Shown piece after piece: positions 1 through 12,163 of a stretch of DNA of 64,000 bases (position 1 is its first letter; each line of letters starts with the position of its first letter). The notes below the pieces were generated by a model. It saw only the letters and a list, made by a program, of their open reading frames with translations, was not told where the DNA came from and did no database searches. Position numbers and translations under genes: made by a program. This DNA is from Brienomyrus brachyistius (lineage: Eukaryota > Chordata > Actinopteri > Osteoglossiformes > Mormyridae): positions 24,178,168 to 24,242,167 of the forward strand of contig NC_064547.1 of the NCBI RefSeq assembly GCF_023856365.1. Reading direction: 5' to 3'.

Positions 1-79
1 AAGCAATCCACTCCTTGCTCTGCGTGATGGATCAGTGCTCATATGCTAGCACATTTTTGTCCATTGGCTGTTGTCTTAG

Positions 80-1292
80 GGGGCCTTTTGGGGCCTGATG
101 GCAGGGCTGGCCCTGGGCTCTGCCCGAATGATCACCGAATTTGCATACGGCTCGCCATCCTGTGGTGAAGAGGACCGGCGTCCCGCGATCCTCAGGGACG
201 TGCACTACCTGTACTTTGCTCTCATCCTGCTAGCAGTCACTGCCCTGGTCATTGCTGCAGTTAGCCTCTGTACCCCAGCCATCCATGACCAACATGTGAG
301 CACATCGTCATGCACACCTCACATGCCAGACTTTGCGCCTGTCCACCTTATATGGAACAGAGTTCACACTCGCCTGTTCTCAATTAAGTCATGGTTAAAT
401 GGCAGTTGTATTTTATGAACTTATTTGTTTTGTTAAAATTGAATCCACCGAACATGCTTGCTTGGTATGAATCTATTATAAGAAGAGGGTGTAAATGAGG
501 CAAAAAAAAATTCCTCCCTATTATTAGGGGTAGCATGGTGCCCCCCCCCCCAGTAGCACCGCTGCCTCACACCCACAGTGCGTGGAGCTTGTAGGTTTTC
601 CCCATGTCTGCAGGTTTTTTTTATTAAATTATTATTAATATTAATATTAATTAATATTAATATTATTAAATTAGATTAAAAATAAGTCTGCAATGGACTT
701 GCATACCATCATACCATACCATTGCATACCATGTCACTGTACTGGATAAGTTGATGGATAGACGGAGGGAGGGATGGATGGATGATTATATTTACAAAAC
801 CTTAGATACCTTGACAAATTATTCACCCATCCAACTTCTCACTACTTTCCCAGTACAGGTTGATATGGGAGACCCAGAACCTTATTCCAGGCAGCACAGG
901 GCACAAGGTAGAGGAACATGGCTGACAGGTCGGAGCACTAAGATATGTGTCTCATTTTGCCACAGCTTGTTCGTCTGACTTGGTGGACAAGACACAGTGC
1001 GGAAGAGCGCGTCGAACTTGAAGACCCCTGGTCACTGTCAGTAGCACCTGAACTCAAGACACGGGACACTTCGGAGCACGCTGCAGAGACTGCCCCCTGC
1101 TGGAGGCGGGCAGGCCTGTGGCTGTGCGGCCTCTCTGATCAAAGCCAGCCCGACCTCAGCCCTGCAGAACGGCTGGCTTTGGAGAGGAAACTCAGCAGCA
1201 TCAGAGAGGAGCCTGTCTGGAAGAAAGTGTGCGACACCAACGCTCTCATATTAATCACTGTCAATGTCTTTCTCTGGGGCTATTTTGCCTAA
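80..1292 (+). CDS. SLC5A9: Sodium/sugar cotransporter SLC5A9 (SGLT4-like), last two coding exons
   Basis: Partial gene; earlier exons lie left of the window. SLC5 proteins couple sodium to sugar uptake at the plasma membrane; SGLT4 is linked to mannose, glucose and fructose. Exon A, 80-295, follows acceptor TTGTCTTAG and ends at GTGAGC in phase 0. It reads GAFWGLMAGLALGSARMITE, then SCGEEDRRPA and VHYLYFALILLAVTALVI, a membrane helix typical of the SGLT C-terminal half. Exon B, 966-1292, follows TTTTGCCACAG and reads LVRLTWWTRHSAEERVELED, a cytoplasmic loop of about 70 residues, then the last helix ALILITVNVFLWGYFA and TAA. The CGEEDRRPA and LSPAERLALE-KLSSI-EEPVWKKVC blocks fit SGLT4 better than SGLT1, 2 or 5 as I remember them. 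Poly(A) signals AATAAA sit at 1579 and 1752. The family is certain; the paralogue is likely. Confidence 0.87.
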
Positions 1293-2389
1293 CATCATGG
1301 TCTTCATTTTTCATCAGGCAGACACAACAGACAGCTATGCCTCACTGTTTTTTTTTAAGAATGGTGAACATGAACCATTAACAAGGCATTCTGCATGGAT
1401 GTATTAAAGCATTTCATAAAGCTGTGAATTGTACTCCCAAATTTTCATAGCTGGCTCATACAGCAGTGACCAGTGGCATAAGTAATATATACATGATATT
1501 TATAACACTTTTGAATAATGTATATACATTGAATATGTGTAGTATAGTGAAATGGTTAAAAGCATCAGTACATTAGTGAATAAAGAATATTCACTGGTGC
1601 TGCCAGTCTTATATGTCTGACGCATTGTATGGCTGTGTGATAATTAACTTTGGTGACTCATTAATGAATGGTGCATATCCAGCTCACACGTCTGAGAAAT
1701 TGTAACCACTTTAAACATTTCCTGTGTAAGTATTTTTTCAAAGAAATGTTTAATAAAATGTAGCTTCATTTGTACCGTACTGCTAGAAAGCCTGTGAAGC
1801 CCTCAGTATTTTCTACAGTTTTGCATAAATATCACCCATAATGTAAACAGAAGACTAGATAAAGAGAAGCCAAATGAACAAATGACAAAAATATCACACT
1901 TGTTCCTTTATTCACTGAGGAAAATGATCCAATGTTACGTATTTTTATGAGAAGAAAAAATATTTGAACCTCTGTGATTAACAGTTCATTTGAAGGCCAT
2001 ATTTGAATTAGTTGTCTCAAACAATGGGATAACAACCAGGTGTGTGTGTGAGGAGCTTATAAAGACAAGCTTGAAATTTCCTCGGGGGGTCTTCACAAAG
2101 GATTCAACTGGCGCTGCTGGTATATAGTATACTGTAAAAGGGTATTCTGGGTTTACGTGTGTGCTGCTCCTTTGTGATCCAGGCCGTGTTTTCGCGCCGA
2201 TCTCCTTTGTGCACGCTGAGTTTCCGCGTCGATCCACTGTGATCCACGCCGCGTTTTCACGCATTCCTCGGTGGCGGGGAGGACCAGAGCGCTGACGGAG
2301 TAGGCTGGATCAAATCGGACTGTTACAGTGGGTGTGCTGCTTGTTATTACTTGGCAAATGCAAAGTCATCGTGCTACAATAGGAGTGGG
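1293..2389. other. SLC5A9 3' UTR, intergenic DNA and GCLM upstream region
   Basis: Non-coding. The first roughly 460 bases are probably the SLC5A9 3' UTR, with AATAAA at 1579-1584 and 1752-1757. The part nearest GCLM (about 2150-2340) is richer in CpG and holds two related copies of a short block starting TGTGATCCA (2173 and 2238), so it may be promoter DNA. I searched by eye for an antioxidant response element (TGACnnnGC), expected for GCLM, and did not find a convincing one. Confidence 0.4.
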
Positions 2390-4709
2390 ATGGAGACCTG
2401 CAAGATCGGGCTGCTGCTCAGCCACGCCACCACCCTCAACCTCCACACGGGCAACCTGGTGAACCGGAGCCACCTGAAGAGAAAGTGTCCGTCTTCTCCC
2501 AGTGAAGAGGTAAAAGCGCCGGAGGCCTTGATTCTGTTAAACAGGGCAGGTCATCTGGCAGTCATATTGCAGCGGGCGCTTCTCCGGTCTTGGCCGCGGT
2601 AGCGACGCGGAGATCCGCGTTTCCGCCGAGGACGCCTTGCATGGTGCAGTGCGCGGGTCGGCGCTCCGGACACTGCGGGCGCCTTTACTGGATCAGTGCA
2701 CTTTACTATATATAGATATATATTTCAGGAATAGTTTTTGTATTGTAGATGCAAGCCGGTAACTAGCGGGATCCGTCATTTTTTTTAGAGGGGGCTTAAC
2801 TGGCTGCTTAACTAGTGAGATCATTTTACGACAGTTATTTACTTTAAATTTGTATAGTGAATTATGTATTCTCCCTTAGTTTCACGCTCATGTGCCAATA
2901 TCTAATCAGAACTTGCTTTGGGAATTGTTAGTCTTAATGTTTCATTTTATTGTACCTATTCTTTACACAGGTGCAGCTGTGGGTATTGTTTATTATCGGG
3001 CTAGGTTTGAGTAGAGGCTGAAATCCGCATTGAGGGCTTTTTAAAAAGATAAAAATGAAAAACTTGTATAAGTGTATCAGTTAAGATGATTGTGCACGAT
3101 GCGGTATTTCGTTAATGTCATTGATGGATATATATGCCGAGGTCTGGTTGCTTAATGTGCTGCCAAGTGAACTTTCATATTGAAAAAGATTGTTTATAAG
3201 CGGTCTTTATTATCCTCATAGGTAGGTTTCAAAAAGACCATAGTAAATGCAACGGTGACTTGTCACGGAGTGTGTAGAAAATGCCCCCTTATCAAAGTTC
3301 AAATACACTGTGCTCACAGAAAAAAGTTTAATTGCGCGCAGTCACTATACAGCTTGGTCGACCACATGCTTATTGCGTCATTAGATTGTCAAACGAGAGT
3401 GTCATGTTTCTTTTCGCTATACTGATTTGCCTCATCAATTCACTGAAAATATTTCTCATTGTGTTCCCATCCATCCATCCATCCATTTTCCAAACCGCTT
3501 ATCCTATTGGGTCGCGGGGGGTCCGGAGCCTATCCCGGAAGCAATGGGCACGAGGCAGGGAACAACCCAGGATGGGGGGCCAGCCCATCGCAGGGCACAT
3601 TCACACACCATCCACTCACACATGCACACCTATGGGCAATTTAGCAACTCCAATTAGCCTCAGCATGTCTTTGGACTGTGGGGGGAAACCGGAGTACCCG
3701 GAGGAAACCCCACGACGACATGGGGAGAACATGCAAACTCCGCACACATGTGACCCAGGCGGAGACTCGAACCCGGGTCCCAGAGGTGTGAGGCAACAGT
3801 GCTAACCACTGCACCACCATGCCGCCCCCCATTGTGTTCCCATAGATAATATATACTGCCATGTCTTAGTTTGTATAGCATTTTAATTCTGGGTAGATTG
3901 TACGTCATTGCTGCGGCAGTTACTAAATTTCCTTGTAAATGTGTAATCCACTGGTACAACGATGAATAAAAATCCTTCATCCTTGAAATGTCCCAGATCG
4001 TAGCATAGGATGGTCCTGGCCCATATTGGACTTAAAATCTTTTCCTATCCCCTTGATATCCTAGATAAAATTTTCTTGTGTCATATTGAAGTTTCAGGTA
4101 AATTTTGCTGAATTTGGAGATGTGATGAGGGAAAACTTGCATACAAATGATGGAAGGCCTTGAGAGTGAAGCGGAAAGTCTGATCGCTTTCTCACTGGAA
4201 TGTTGAAATGGACACCAGACGCCTTTACCCTTTTTGATGGTGACTGGATAACTAATGAAACCTGAATGAAATTCATGCTGAAATGGCCTCCCTGTCTAGT
4301 CCCATTGATGGAACACAGCATACTTTTAGCTTGTTGATTTGTTAGTTGAAAACTAACCACCAGGAAGATGAAGTTAGTCATGATGTGTAGGCATATTTGT
4401 TTATAAGGTATTTTTTCCCTGTCCCGCCTTTATGTACATCAAACCTTTCTTTCTAATCAGTCAGCTAAGCGAGAGTGCCTCTTATTTGCAATACATTATC
4501 GTTTCAGCTGCAAGATTGTATCCAAGCCACCCTGAATGAATGGTCTGCCACAATTCCCACAGCTTTGGACAAAGTAAGTTTAGAACCATATTGTTCCTTT
4601 TTGGTGGGATTACAAGAACATCAGTCCCTGACTGTGTATTTGGTACAGTGTCCTGGTGAGTCTGGGGACACCCTGGGTGGAATGATAGTCCATCACAGGA
4701 TATACGCGT

Positions 4710-4744
<35 letters not shown>

Positions 4745-7700
4745 CAATTTGGAATCACCAGTTTACCTATGAACACAAGGAGAACATGCAAACTCCACAT
4801 CCAGAACCGAAGGAAGGAATCGAAGCCAGAGCCATGGAGGTGTGACCCAGAGTGGTAACCGCTGCAGCTAAACCACATATGTTTTGCCTGTGGAAGGGCG
4901 TTAGGATACTTGGAAGAAATGCATGCAAACTCCACACACAGAGACCCTGGGGAGGGAATCCTGGCAGTGAGGGACTGCAGTGTAATCCACTGGCAGTACC
5001 CAGAGCTGATTCCACATTGCTGTGGGCACGACATAATACTTTACAGCCAGTGTTTAGCAATAGGTTTAATTCCTCACCCAATATTAACTGGACTAAGTCA
5101 CTTTGATGTTAGATTCCAGTTGTTATAATAATCTGTTTATGGTTTTTACATGCCTGCAGGAACTGCAAAATGAGGCACTGAGGCAGCTGGACGTGGATTT
5201 AGTGTACAAAGGCTCAGCTTTAAACATATATTAAAAACACTTCACTGGAATATCACCCTCTGCAGGTGTATGTGTGATATTTTGGTTATGCAAATATGTA
5301 TTGCAAGAGGCCCATTGATACCCAGTTTAGTTATATTGTTCAAGTGGGGTTTTTCCCCACCTCGGACTGGTAAAATATGAGACCTTCCGCACGACCAGAG
5401 AGGGCGCTCTGGGGGTGGGTGGTCATTCCCCCTCATTTCTGCTGCGGTCAGCTAATCCACAGCGGCATGCTCAGTCAGCATAGGGACCATCTTAAACTCC
5501 CATAGGAAAGTTTAGTGTGAGTCTCCCAAACAGGCCCTAGAACAAGCCTGCCCAGAAAAGCACATGTACCATTATTACACTTGTAATTCTATATTACACT
5601 TATAGTAATTAATATTAAGGTATAATATTAATATTACACTTAATTTGGAATTTTATGCCCTCTGTTGATCAGCCTAATGTATCTGTGGTGGTAACTGAAT
5701 AATGATTTTAGGGCTTGCCCAGTACTCTGGAATGTTCTGTTGCCGAAGCTGCCGACATTATTGCATTAGAAGAGAGAGAGGAGCTCAAGGTGTCTGGTAA
5801 GTGACTCTCAGGAATGCCACAATTCCCACAGCTTTGGACAAAGTAAGTTTAGAACCATATTGCTCCTTTTTGGTGGGATTACAAGAACATCAGGCTTCTG
5901 CCTTGGGTGATTTTACCTGAAGGTAACTGTTTGTCAGTACAGATGTGTTTTAGTGGGTCAGTTTCCCGGCGCTGTGAAGTACATCCTTGGCCAGGTATTT
6001 CTTCACACTGACTTGCAGGAACAGGAGGAGATGTTTTTGAGCAGTGATTTTGCATTACTTTCCTTCTCGTGCCGTGCTGCAGTGTTGGCGTATGACCTGT
6101 ACATGACTTGCTTTCTCTCTTCTTTTAGTGAAGCTGTTTCTCAGCCGGTTTGATGGCTCATCCATCAGGGACGCTGTAAATTTGGGTGAGTCGCATATTT
6201 ACGCGTGTGAGTTTTGACTCTCATGTGACGCCATGGTCTGCAAAATGAAGATCTTCTCTGCCTCGGTGACCTTTCAAAGTGCTGCTTGTCACTGCGACCT
6301 CCAGGTGCTTTGTTTCAATCTAGCATGAATGTGATTGTCTGGTAATTGATTATTTTTGCATCCAGCCTGCCAGTCACTGGGTGTATCGCAGCTGGACTCT
6401 GTGATTATCGCCCCTCCTCCGTTGGCTGAAGGAGAGAGTCTGTCTGTGGAGCACCTTCAGCCCCTCTGGAGGGATCTGCAGGCTTTGGTTCAGAGCCAGA
6501 AGATTGCTGCCATCGGCACATCCGATCTGGACAAAGCTCTCCTGGAGCAGCTGTACAGCTGGGCTCAGGTATGTGGCTTTGCGTCTTTTGTGCACTGGAA
6601 ATCAGACGCTGCCTGTCATTCCTGCTTTACCTTTTAACGCAATCTGTGAATGTGAATATGCTGCATGACCTGCTACAGCAGAAGTGCTCCTTTGGTAACC
6701 CTTGAATTTTGTGTCTCTTCCTTTCTACACGACTGCGTTCAGGTGAAGCCCAGCAGCAATCAGGTGAATCTGGCCTCCTGTTGCGTTATGCCTCCTGACC
6801 TGACTGCTTTTGCGAAGGAGTTTAACATCCAGCTGCTCACCCACAATGATCCCAAAGGTAAAAGCCCGCCAGGCAGCTGCCGTGCGTTAATTTGAGGCTG
6901 TCTGTCCATAGCAGTGCTCTTTTGGCAGCGAGCGATCGTCAAAGGGACTTTTGGCAGAATGCACACGATTAGCAGCCGCACTCACCACTTGTCATGCTCG
7001 CTATTTTAACAGTGGGCTGGGGGCCTGAGTGGCTGGATTAGCCCCTGGGAGTCACTCGGCAATGCCACACCTGATCATTACTTTTTCTGGCTATGCATTG
7101 ATTTCCCAGCAATGCTGGTATTACAGCCTCAACCCCAAGCATTAAACGAGTCCCCCCACAGGGAAGAACCAGAAAGGCAGGAGTTGTGAAATGCCAAAGT
7201 GGCCCAGCCAGTCTGTCCGTCATACGTGCTTGACATGCCATCACCGTTGCCATGGGTCACCCTGGCATGGAGTTGTATTGCAGACTGAAGGTCTTGGAGT
7301 ATAAGGAAGCACCTGGTGACCCAGGACATTGGTGTCTTTGGCTCTGGCTGTCCCGTGAAGGGGTATGTGGTCCAAGGTAGAATGATGCCCAGAGAGGTAG
7401 TATCTCAGCTCCAGGGCTGCCCAGTTGAAGGGTACGGCTTCCCATTCCGCCGCATATACTGGCACTCGGCTAGGGACAGCTTGCAGGAGACCTGCACAGT
7501 AGGATGTGCCTCTCAGTCAAAGTTTTGGGATAGTCTTGCCTCCAGTGGGGTGGGGTAGTGGCTCTGAGCCTAGGGTTCTGTGCCAGCAATCAGGAGGTTG
7601 CTGTTGGAATCCTGTGAATGTCTGGAATGATTCTACATCCAGCCCTGCGAGCAGGTACTCCAACTTTCAGGGAAGAATGTAGGGGTTGGCAGTAGGTTTT

Positions 7701-8420
7701 GCACTGCAGCCACTGGAAGAAACTTCACACTGTTCCGTTCCGTTCCATTCGAACATGTGAGCTGAGGTGTCACCTGCCGCATGGCTGCACCCGGGTTTCA
7801 TCCCCTAGGTGGTTCGGTGTGTGGTGGGTGCAGCAACTCGCTGTATCAGGGTGGGCTACTTACCTGCCTGCAGTGCAGCTTCCTAGGTTTTGGTGTGAGA
7901 AGGAACGTCCAAGCAGTGTCAGGGCTGAAATGTCTGGGCCGCCTTCAGCACGGCTGATGTGGAGAGGGATCCGGTCGATCTACCAGCTCATCCACCTGTC
8001 AGAGTAGCTGTCAAAGCAAGGCACCTTTTCAGTTTTTAAAAGATTAATTATACATGCCATTTGCTCATGTATGAAGCAGTGTCTCAAACTCATCATACTG
8101 TAACAGAGTCCTATGCTTGTAATTCATGACCTTTTAAAGTGCTTGATAGTTGATATTTGACAGTAATGGGGGAAAGCCATGTCTCTGGTGTATTTTAGAG
8201 GAATTGACTGGGAGATGCTGAAGGCTAAACTTTTGCATTTGTTTCTCTAGAACTGATTTCAGCAGCAAGCTTCCAGAAGGCAATGCAGGACGGTACCCCG
8301 GAGGTGCAGACTGCCGCCTGGGAGCTGGCATGGGTTCTCCGCTACTCTGTTATTGTTAAAAGCAGAGGCATCATCAAGTCCAAGGGCTACCTTGTTCAGG
8401 CCCACAGGAACCAGCTGTAA
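2390..8420 (+). CDS. GCLM: Glutamate-cysteine ligase regulatory (modifier) subunit, complete
   Basis: Regulatory subunit of glutamate-cysteine ligase, the first and limiting enzyme of cytosolic glutathione synthesis; it binds the catalytic subunit GCLC, lowers its Km for glutamate and relieves glutathione feedback. It has an aldo-keto-reductase-like fold. Seven coding exons: 2390-2509, 4508-4573, 5712-5796, 6129-6185, 6366-6568, 6743-6857 and 8251-8420. All have AG/GT borders and phases join to 816 nt, 271 aa plus stop (human 274). The start METCKIGLLLSHATTLNLHT aligns with the human N terminus. Diagnostic blocks: LGVSQLDSVIIAPPPL, KIAAIGTSDLDKALLEQLY, NQVNLASCCVMPPDLTAFAK, QLLTHNDPK and RYSVIVKSRGIIKSKGY. 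The in-frame opening upstream to 2351 has no ATG, so the ATG at 2390 is the start. A possible poly(A) signal is at 9059-9064. No damage is seen. Confidence 0.97.
2510..4507. other. GCLM intron 1
   Basis: Nearly 2 kb. It holds the full-length SINE at 3471-3830; the rest is AT-rich and shows nothing else I recognise. The donor is GAGGTAAAA and the acceptor ATCGTTTCAG. Confidence 0.6.
3471..3830 (-). mobile_element. tRNA-derived SINE (family 1), full length with 13-bp target duplication
   Basis: Read on the - strand it starts GGGGGGCGGCATGGTGGTGC. It has a tRNA-like head with box A (TGGTGCAGTGGTTAGCAC) and box B (GGGTTCGAGTCTC), a body, and a (GGAT)n-type tail. It is flanked by the direct repeat ATTGTGTTCCCAT at 3458-3470 and 3831-3843, which is perfect and shows insertion by a LINE-type mechanism. 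The same family occurs at 15005-15360, 19487-19848, 21416-21537, 32784-32844 and 34075-34422. Confidence 0.92.
4574..5711. other. GCLM intron 2 with a degraded SINE-like relic
   Basis: About 4640-4860 resembles, on the - strand, an old tRNA-SINE body: the phrases GAGAACATGCAAACTCCACA and TGGTAACCGCTGCAGCTAAA are shared in kind with family 1. A CA microsatellite (4709-4741) lies inside it. A second similar phrase at 4915-4945 suggests a partial repeat of the same relic. Nothing coding is supported. Confidence 0.55.
4709..4741. repeat. (CA)n microsatellite
   Basis: Sixteen or so uninterrupted CA units inside the degraded SINE relic of GCLM intron 2. Confidence 0.97.
5815..5893 (+). repeat. Copy of the end of GCLM exon 2 plus its donor, inside intron 3
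   Basis: These 79 bases repeat 4546-4624 with one mismatch. The copy includes the last 28 coding bases of exon 2 (ending TTGGACAAA), the donor GTAAGT and 51 bases of intron 2. It begins only 18 bases after the exon 3 donor. It is in the sense direction and so presents a second intact donor inside intron 3. Confidence 0.93.
6858..8250. other. GCLM intron 6, no feature recognised
   Basis: About 1.4 kb, mixed base composition. Several short open frames (for example 7699-8007) show no family resemblance and no exon-like splice borders. A phrase near 7800-7860 is weakly like one at 47815-47880, which hints at an old unclassified repeat. Confidence 0.35.
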
Positions 8421-9919
8421 CACCTTCAACTGGGAGGTGCTTCCAAAACGATCTTCTTGTGAGCAGTGAATCCAACTTGAGTTGAATTGTCCATGTCATC
8501 CTCCATCATAACGGGCTTTTAATTTGCACTGTTACCTGTGGTTTAGAGTGTTTGCAAAGACCACTAGCCTCATATCGGAGGGCCTCTGACTTTGCCTCCT
8601 GCAACTGTGGCTCAAGTATGCGGACTTCAGCCGTAAACTGCAGAATTCACTGCTGTTCAGTCTGCACTGAAGTTAAGGTTATGGTTTGGTTAAGTTCATT
8701 TTACCTGCAGATAATTTTGATTTAAACTCTACTGTAATGATCAGTCTAAACCTTAATTGGTAGCTTCCCTAAAATGACAATGAACCTTAATTGTAATTTT
8801 TAAATCAATGGACAGATTTGATAATTGCAAAGAGGTAGGTAAGGGTGGCTTTGATAACCTTAGCTGTAAATTTCCTCCATGAATTAAGAGATTATAAAAT
8901 GCACTGTGTCAACATTATAGTAAAGGTTTTTTCTGTGTATATTCCAAAACTTTATTCTTGATATTTTTTCAAATATTTTACACAAAATGTTGCATATGAG
9001 ATTTTTAAGCCATTTTCTTGAAGGTGGGGGGGGGGGGGGGAGTGAGTTAAATATTTGTAATAAATATTCCATTTTTTCCATTGGTGTCGGTAAATATGGT
9101 GAGAATATGGATAAAACTCAGCATGTCCGATATAGTTTCATTTTGGGATGTTTGTTTCAAGGGTTTTCTGAGAATGGGACTGAATTGTTGTGTATTGACT
9201 GGTTGAGGAATCCCCCACTGTTTACCCAGCACGCAAATTAGAAATTGCCTCAGAACCGAAATAGACTTATGCTGGTTTTTATGATTTGTATTAAGTAATG
9301 TTTGCGTTAAAATCACCAAAACAAATAACTTTGGAGGACCACTTTTAGTTTTTTGGCGTCCTCCATCATTAAAAAAAATGAAAAATCATTTTCAGTGCAG
9401 TATATTTTGGTTGTTCTTGTATTTTTAATTATAAGTAATTAAATTGCATAATACTTAAGTACTTTTACAGTTCAGATATTAAACCTTTTTTGGTTATCTG
9501 TGTACCAAATGGGTCCAAGTTACCATCCTGTGAAGAATATATATATATATACATGTCTGGCTTTTCTGTATATGATGGATTTTATTGTAATTAAATGATT
9601 CATCACATGTAATGCTGACGTGAAATTTTTGTTTCCTGACATCAAAGAAACAAAATGTAAAATACAGACATTTTCATAAGCCAGGGACCATTATCTGTGG
9701 TGGCTCTGTGGTCCCAGGCCAAGCAGTTGATACTATCGTGCATCTGTAGAAGCTAGTGAAATTGATGAATACAGAAAACTGCATTGTCCATCCATCCATC
9801 TCCTGTTTATTCTGCTTGAGGTCATGTAATGCACAAGAGTAGTGATTCACAGTTCACATCTGGCAGTAAAGGGGTCATCGCGGAAGACCCATTGTTAAGC
9901 CTGATGACTTCTGGCAGAA
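8421..9919. other. GCLM 3' UTR and downstream intergenic DNA
   Basis: AT-rich. A poly-G run lies at 9026-9042, AATAAA at 9059-9064 and a short (AT)n at 9537-9551. The GCLM transcript probably ends near 9080 or, using later signals, before 9600. A short GATGG-type SINE-tail remnant is visible near 9785. Confidence 0.4.
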
Positions 9920-10490
9920 GAGAAATACTGTAGTCATCCCAAGAGTGCTGCAGACTCTAACGGTAGGTGCAGGAGCTGAGAAACATCTGGGTCTCTGCCT
10001 CCTTCATGGCTACAGGCGTCATTTTCACATGGTTGTCCGTAACTCTGGTGATCCTCTCCCTGCCACTGTAAATAGGACCATGGTCTGCTTCCTGCAGCCA
10101 GTAACCACCTCCTTGGCCTGTCGATGTTAAGGGAGATGTCTCAGATTCATTCTCCCAGAAGCCTCATCTCCTCCCAGTTAACCAACTCATCATTATTGGT
10201 GATCCACAAACTGGATGGACATGGAGCTGTGTTGATTCATATAGCCATGTGTGATGTAGGAGTTCGGCAAGAGACCCGGTCCACGGCCCGGCAGGGTGCC
10301 TCTGATGGGTGTCAGGGTTTAGTCTCCCACATGTGCTGGGGTCTGCCAGTGTGAAAGGCCAGAATCCAGTTAAATAGAGGCCCCAAGTCTGAACCAGCTC
10401 TGAAAGGAGCGTAGTGTTAAATGCTGAAATATTGTGCACAAACAATAGTCTGAAATAGGAACTTTTACTGCCCAAGTGAGTGAGAGTGGA
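9920..10490 (-). mobile_element. Degraded L2-group LINE reverse transcriptase relic
   Basis: Reading the - strand in shifting frames gives fragments of the reverse transcriptase of L2/Maui-type LINEs in the right order: LLFVHNISAFNTTLLSELVQ (the FVDFSSAFNT block), then WILAFHTGRPQ, then ITNNDELVNWEEMRLLGE. Stops and frameshifts break it, and the catalytic aspartate of the first block is replaced (FVH). It is a dead fragment lacking both ends. The family call comes from remembered motifs and is moderately sure. Confidence 0.65.
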
Positions 10491-11118
10491 ATGATGTGCC
10501 AGTAAGATACTATAGCCATATAGAAATCCAAGGGAAAGTGCTCTCTGGGATTATTTTTGACCTTTTCTCTAAACCTCTGAAACACTTCATGGCGATGTGA
10601 GTAGTTCTTCAGATTGCACACATTATCTTTGGGACTGGATTGATCGCAGTGTTTTTAAAATGTGTCAGAACCATGAACTCCCTCGAAGAGATTAAATATC
10701 CCATAATAACACCAGCAAGCTTGTCAGCACATACTTTCAGAATGTCTTGAAATTTCATATGGATAAGCAGCTTTGTGAGTATTAATCTTTACAAAAAATG
10801 TTCTAACAAATCCATTTGAGACAACAAAGCCAGTGTTCTTAAATGTTATGGAGATTTGCAGGGAGAGACATTTTTCGCTGTATCAAAGAAAGCACAGGTT
10901 GTTAATGAGAAATTCCACTGACCACGGATTCAGATTTTGCTTTGTAGTCCAAGAGGCTGTGAAATAAACAATGAATGTCTATGATAAACGAATTATAATA
11001 CTAAACAACTGGCAAGCTATGCAATTTTGCACATTTAAAACATAATGGTGATATAACGAGCTGGTGAAACTGCATAAGACATACACACAAAACATTCAAC
11101 AAAAGCAAAACGATTCGT

Positions 11119-11126
11119 CCACGCTT
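11119..11126. repeat. Left 8-bp target-site duplication of the composite hAT
   Basis: CCACGCTT, paired with CCACGCAT at 24580-24587 just outside the right terminus; seven of eight bases agree. Confidence 0.8.
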
Positions 11127-12043
11127 TAGTGATGTGTCGGTCGCGAACGAAACGGCTCTCGGAGCCGGCTCTTCGAAGTGAATGATCGGAGCCGGCTCCT
11201 GCCTGTGAGCCCGAGTCAGAGCCGCTTTTTTTATTTCTCTATTTTTTTTCAAGCCGCACGGATTGGTCAACCACACGATGCGCGTCTGCTCTGAGCAGGA
11301 CGGGGAGTATGGCGTCAAATTAGTGCCAAAAGTCGTGCGCATGCGCTCGCAAGCAGAAAATCCATGCTCTCTAAGCGCTCGCGATTGCACAGCACTCAGT
11401 CGCTCGCTCGCTCGGCGTTAAGTTAGTGCCAAAAGTCGAACCGCTCGCGTGCTGAAAACCCATCCCCTCTACGCGCTCGCGTTCGCTGGACCCTATCTAC
11501 GAGATCGCGTCTGCTTTGGTAGAAGATGAAGATAATTGACCAATGGATGTGGGATTCACACTGTCATGACGTCGGAGCAAGTAAGTCTTACACTGAGTTC
11601 ACATCTTTTAGAGATTCTGTTTTCATATTCCACGTTAAGGATTGGAATCGCGTGTGTCTTAATTAATGCAGAGCTTGAAATTCAATGCGGTATAGCTGGT
11701 ATCTCGTGCAATATTATTTATTCACAGTCTGCTATCATAATTTGGGAATTTCTTAATACAACATCACAAAGCCAATTTAATAAATTCAAATCCTGGGAAG
11801 CGCGCTCCTCAGATATTAGTTCTCGGGTTAGTGTTAGCAGACTATAGGCGAAACCACCTTAAGTGCTATCTATTAATGTTTATTAAATTAGCATTAAAAT
11901 GGAGAAGTTTATAATATCCTTTGTCCTTGTAGCTGCTAAATACACTCATTATTAAAGCCATAAAGTTGTCTGCCTGCTACATGGGAATCTCCACTGAGTA
12001 AGTGTTTTTGGTGGATTTTATTTAACTTTATATAAAATGTATC
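11127..12043 (+). mobile_element. hAT left end outside the palindrome
   Basis: Terminal and subterminal repeats occupy the first 120 bases. The stretch 11270-11520 has repeated phrases (GTCAAATTAGTGCCAAAAGTC and GTTAGTGCCAAAAGTCG, CGCTCGCG) that look like leader or subterminal repeats. No intact reading frame is seen. A 20-base phrase at 12012-12031 recurs inverted at 24183-24202, so the inverted symmetry runs a little beyond the clear palindrome edge. Confidence 0.6.
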
Positions 12044-12163
12044 ATCATACATGAACAAGCACCTCACAAAACAAAAACATTTCATTTTCATAATTAAAAC
12101 TTTTGAATGGTAGGCCTAGTGTGTGGATCAAAGACAAGATCTTGACACCTCATTAACTATAAT

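Noticed and set aside
3332..3805. 157-codon open frame
   Set aside because: It is the complement-strand translation of a SINE; the same peptide appears at 14947, 19511 and 34055 from other SINE copies.
4475..4858. 127-codon frame over GCLM exon 2
   Set aside because: Only 4508-4573 is exon; the rest reads through the donor into intron and a CA repeat.
5161..5230. AG-preceded stretch reading ELQNEALRQLDVDL as an extra GCLM exon
   Set aside because: Exons 2 and 3 already join in phase with the expected length, and human GCLM has no matching residues there.
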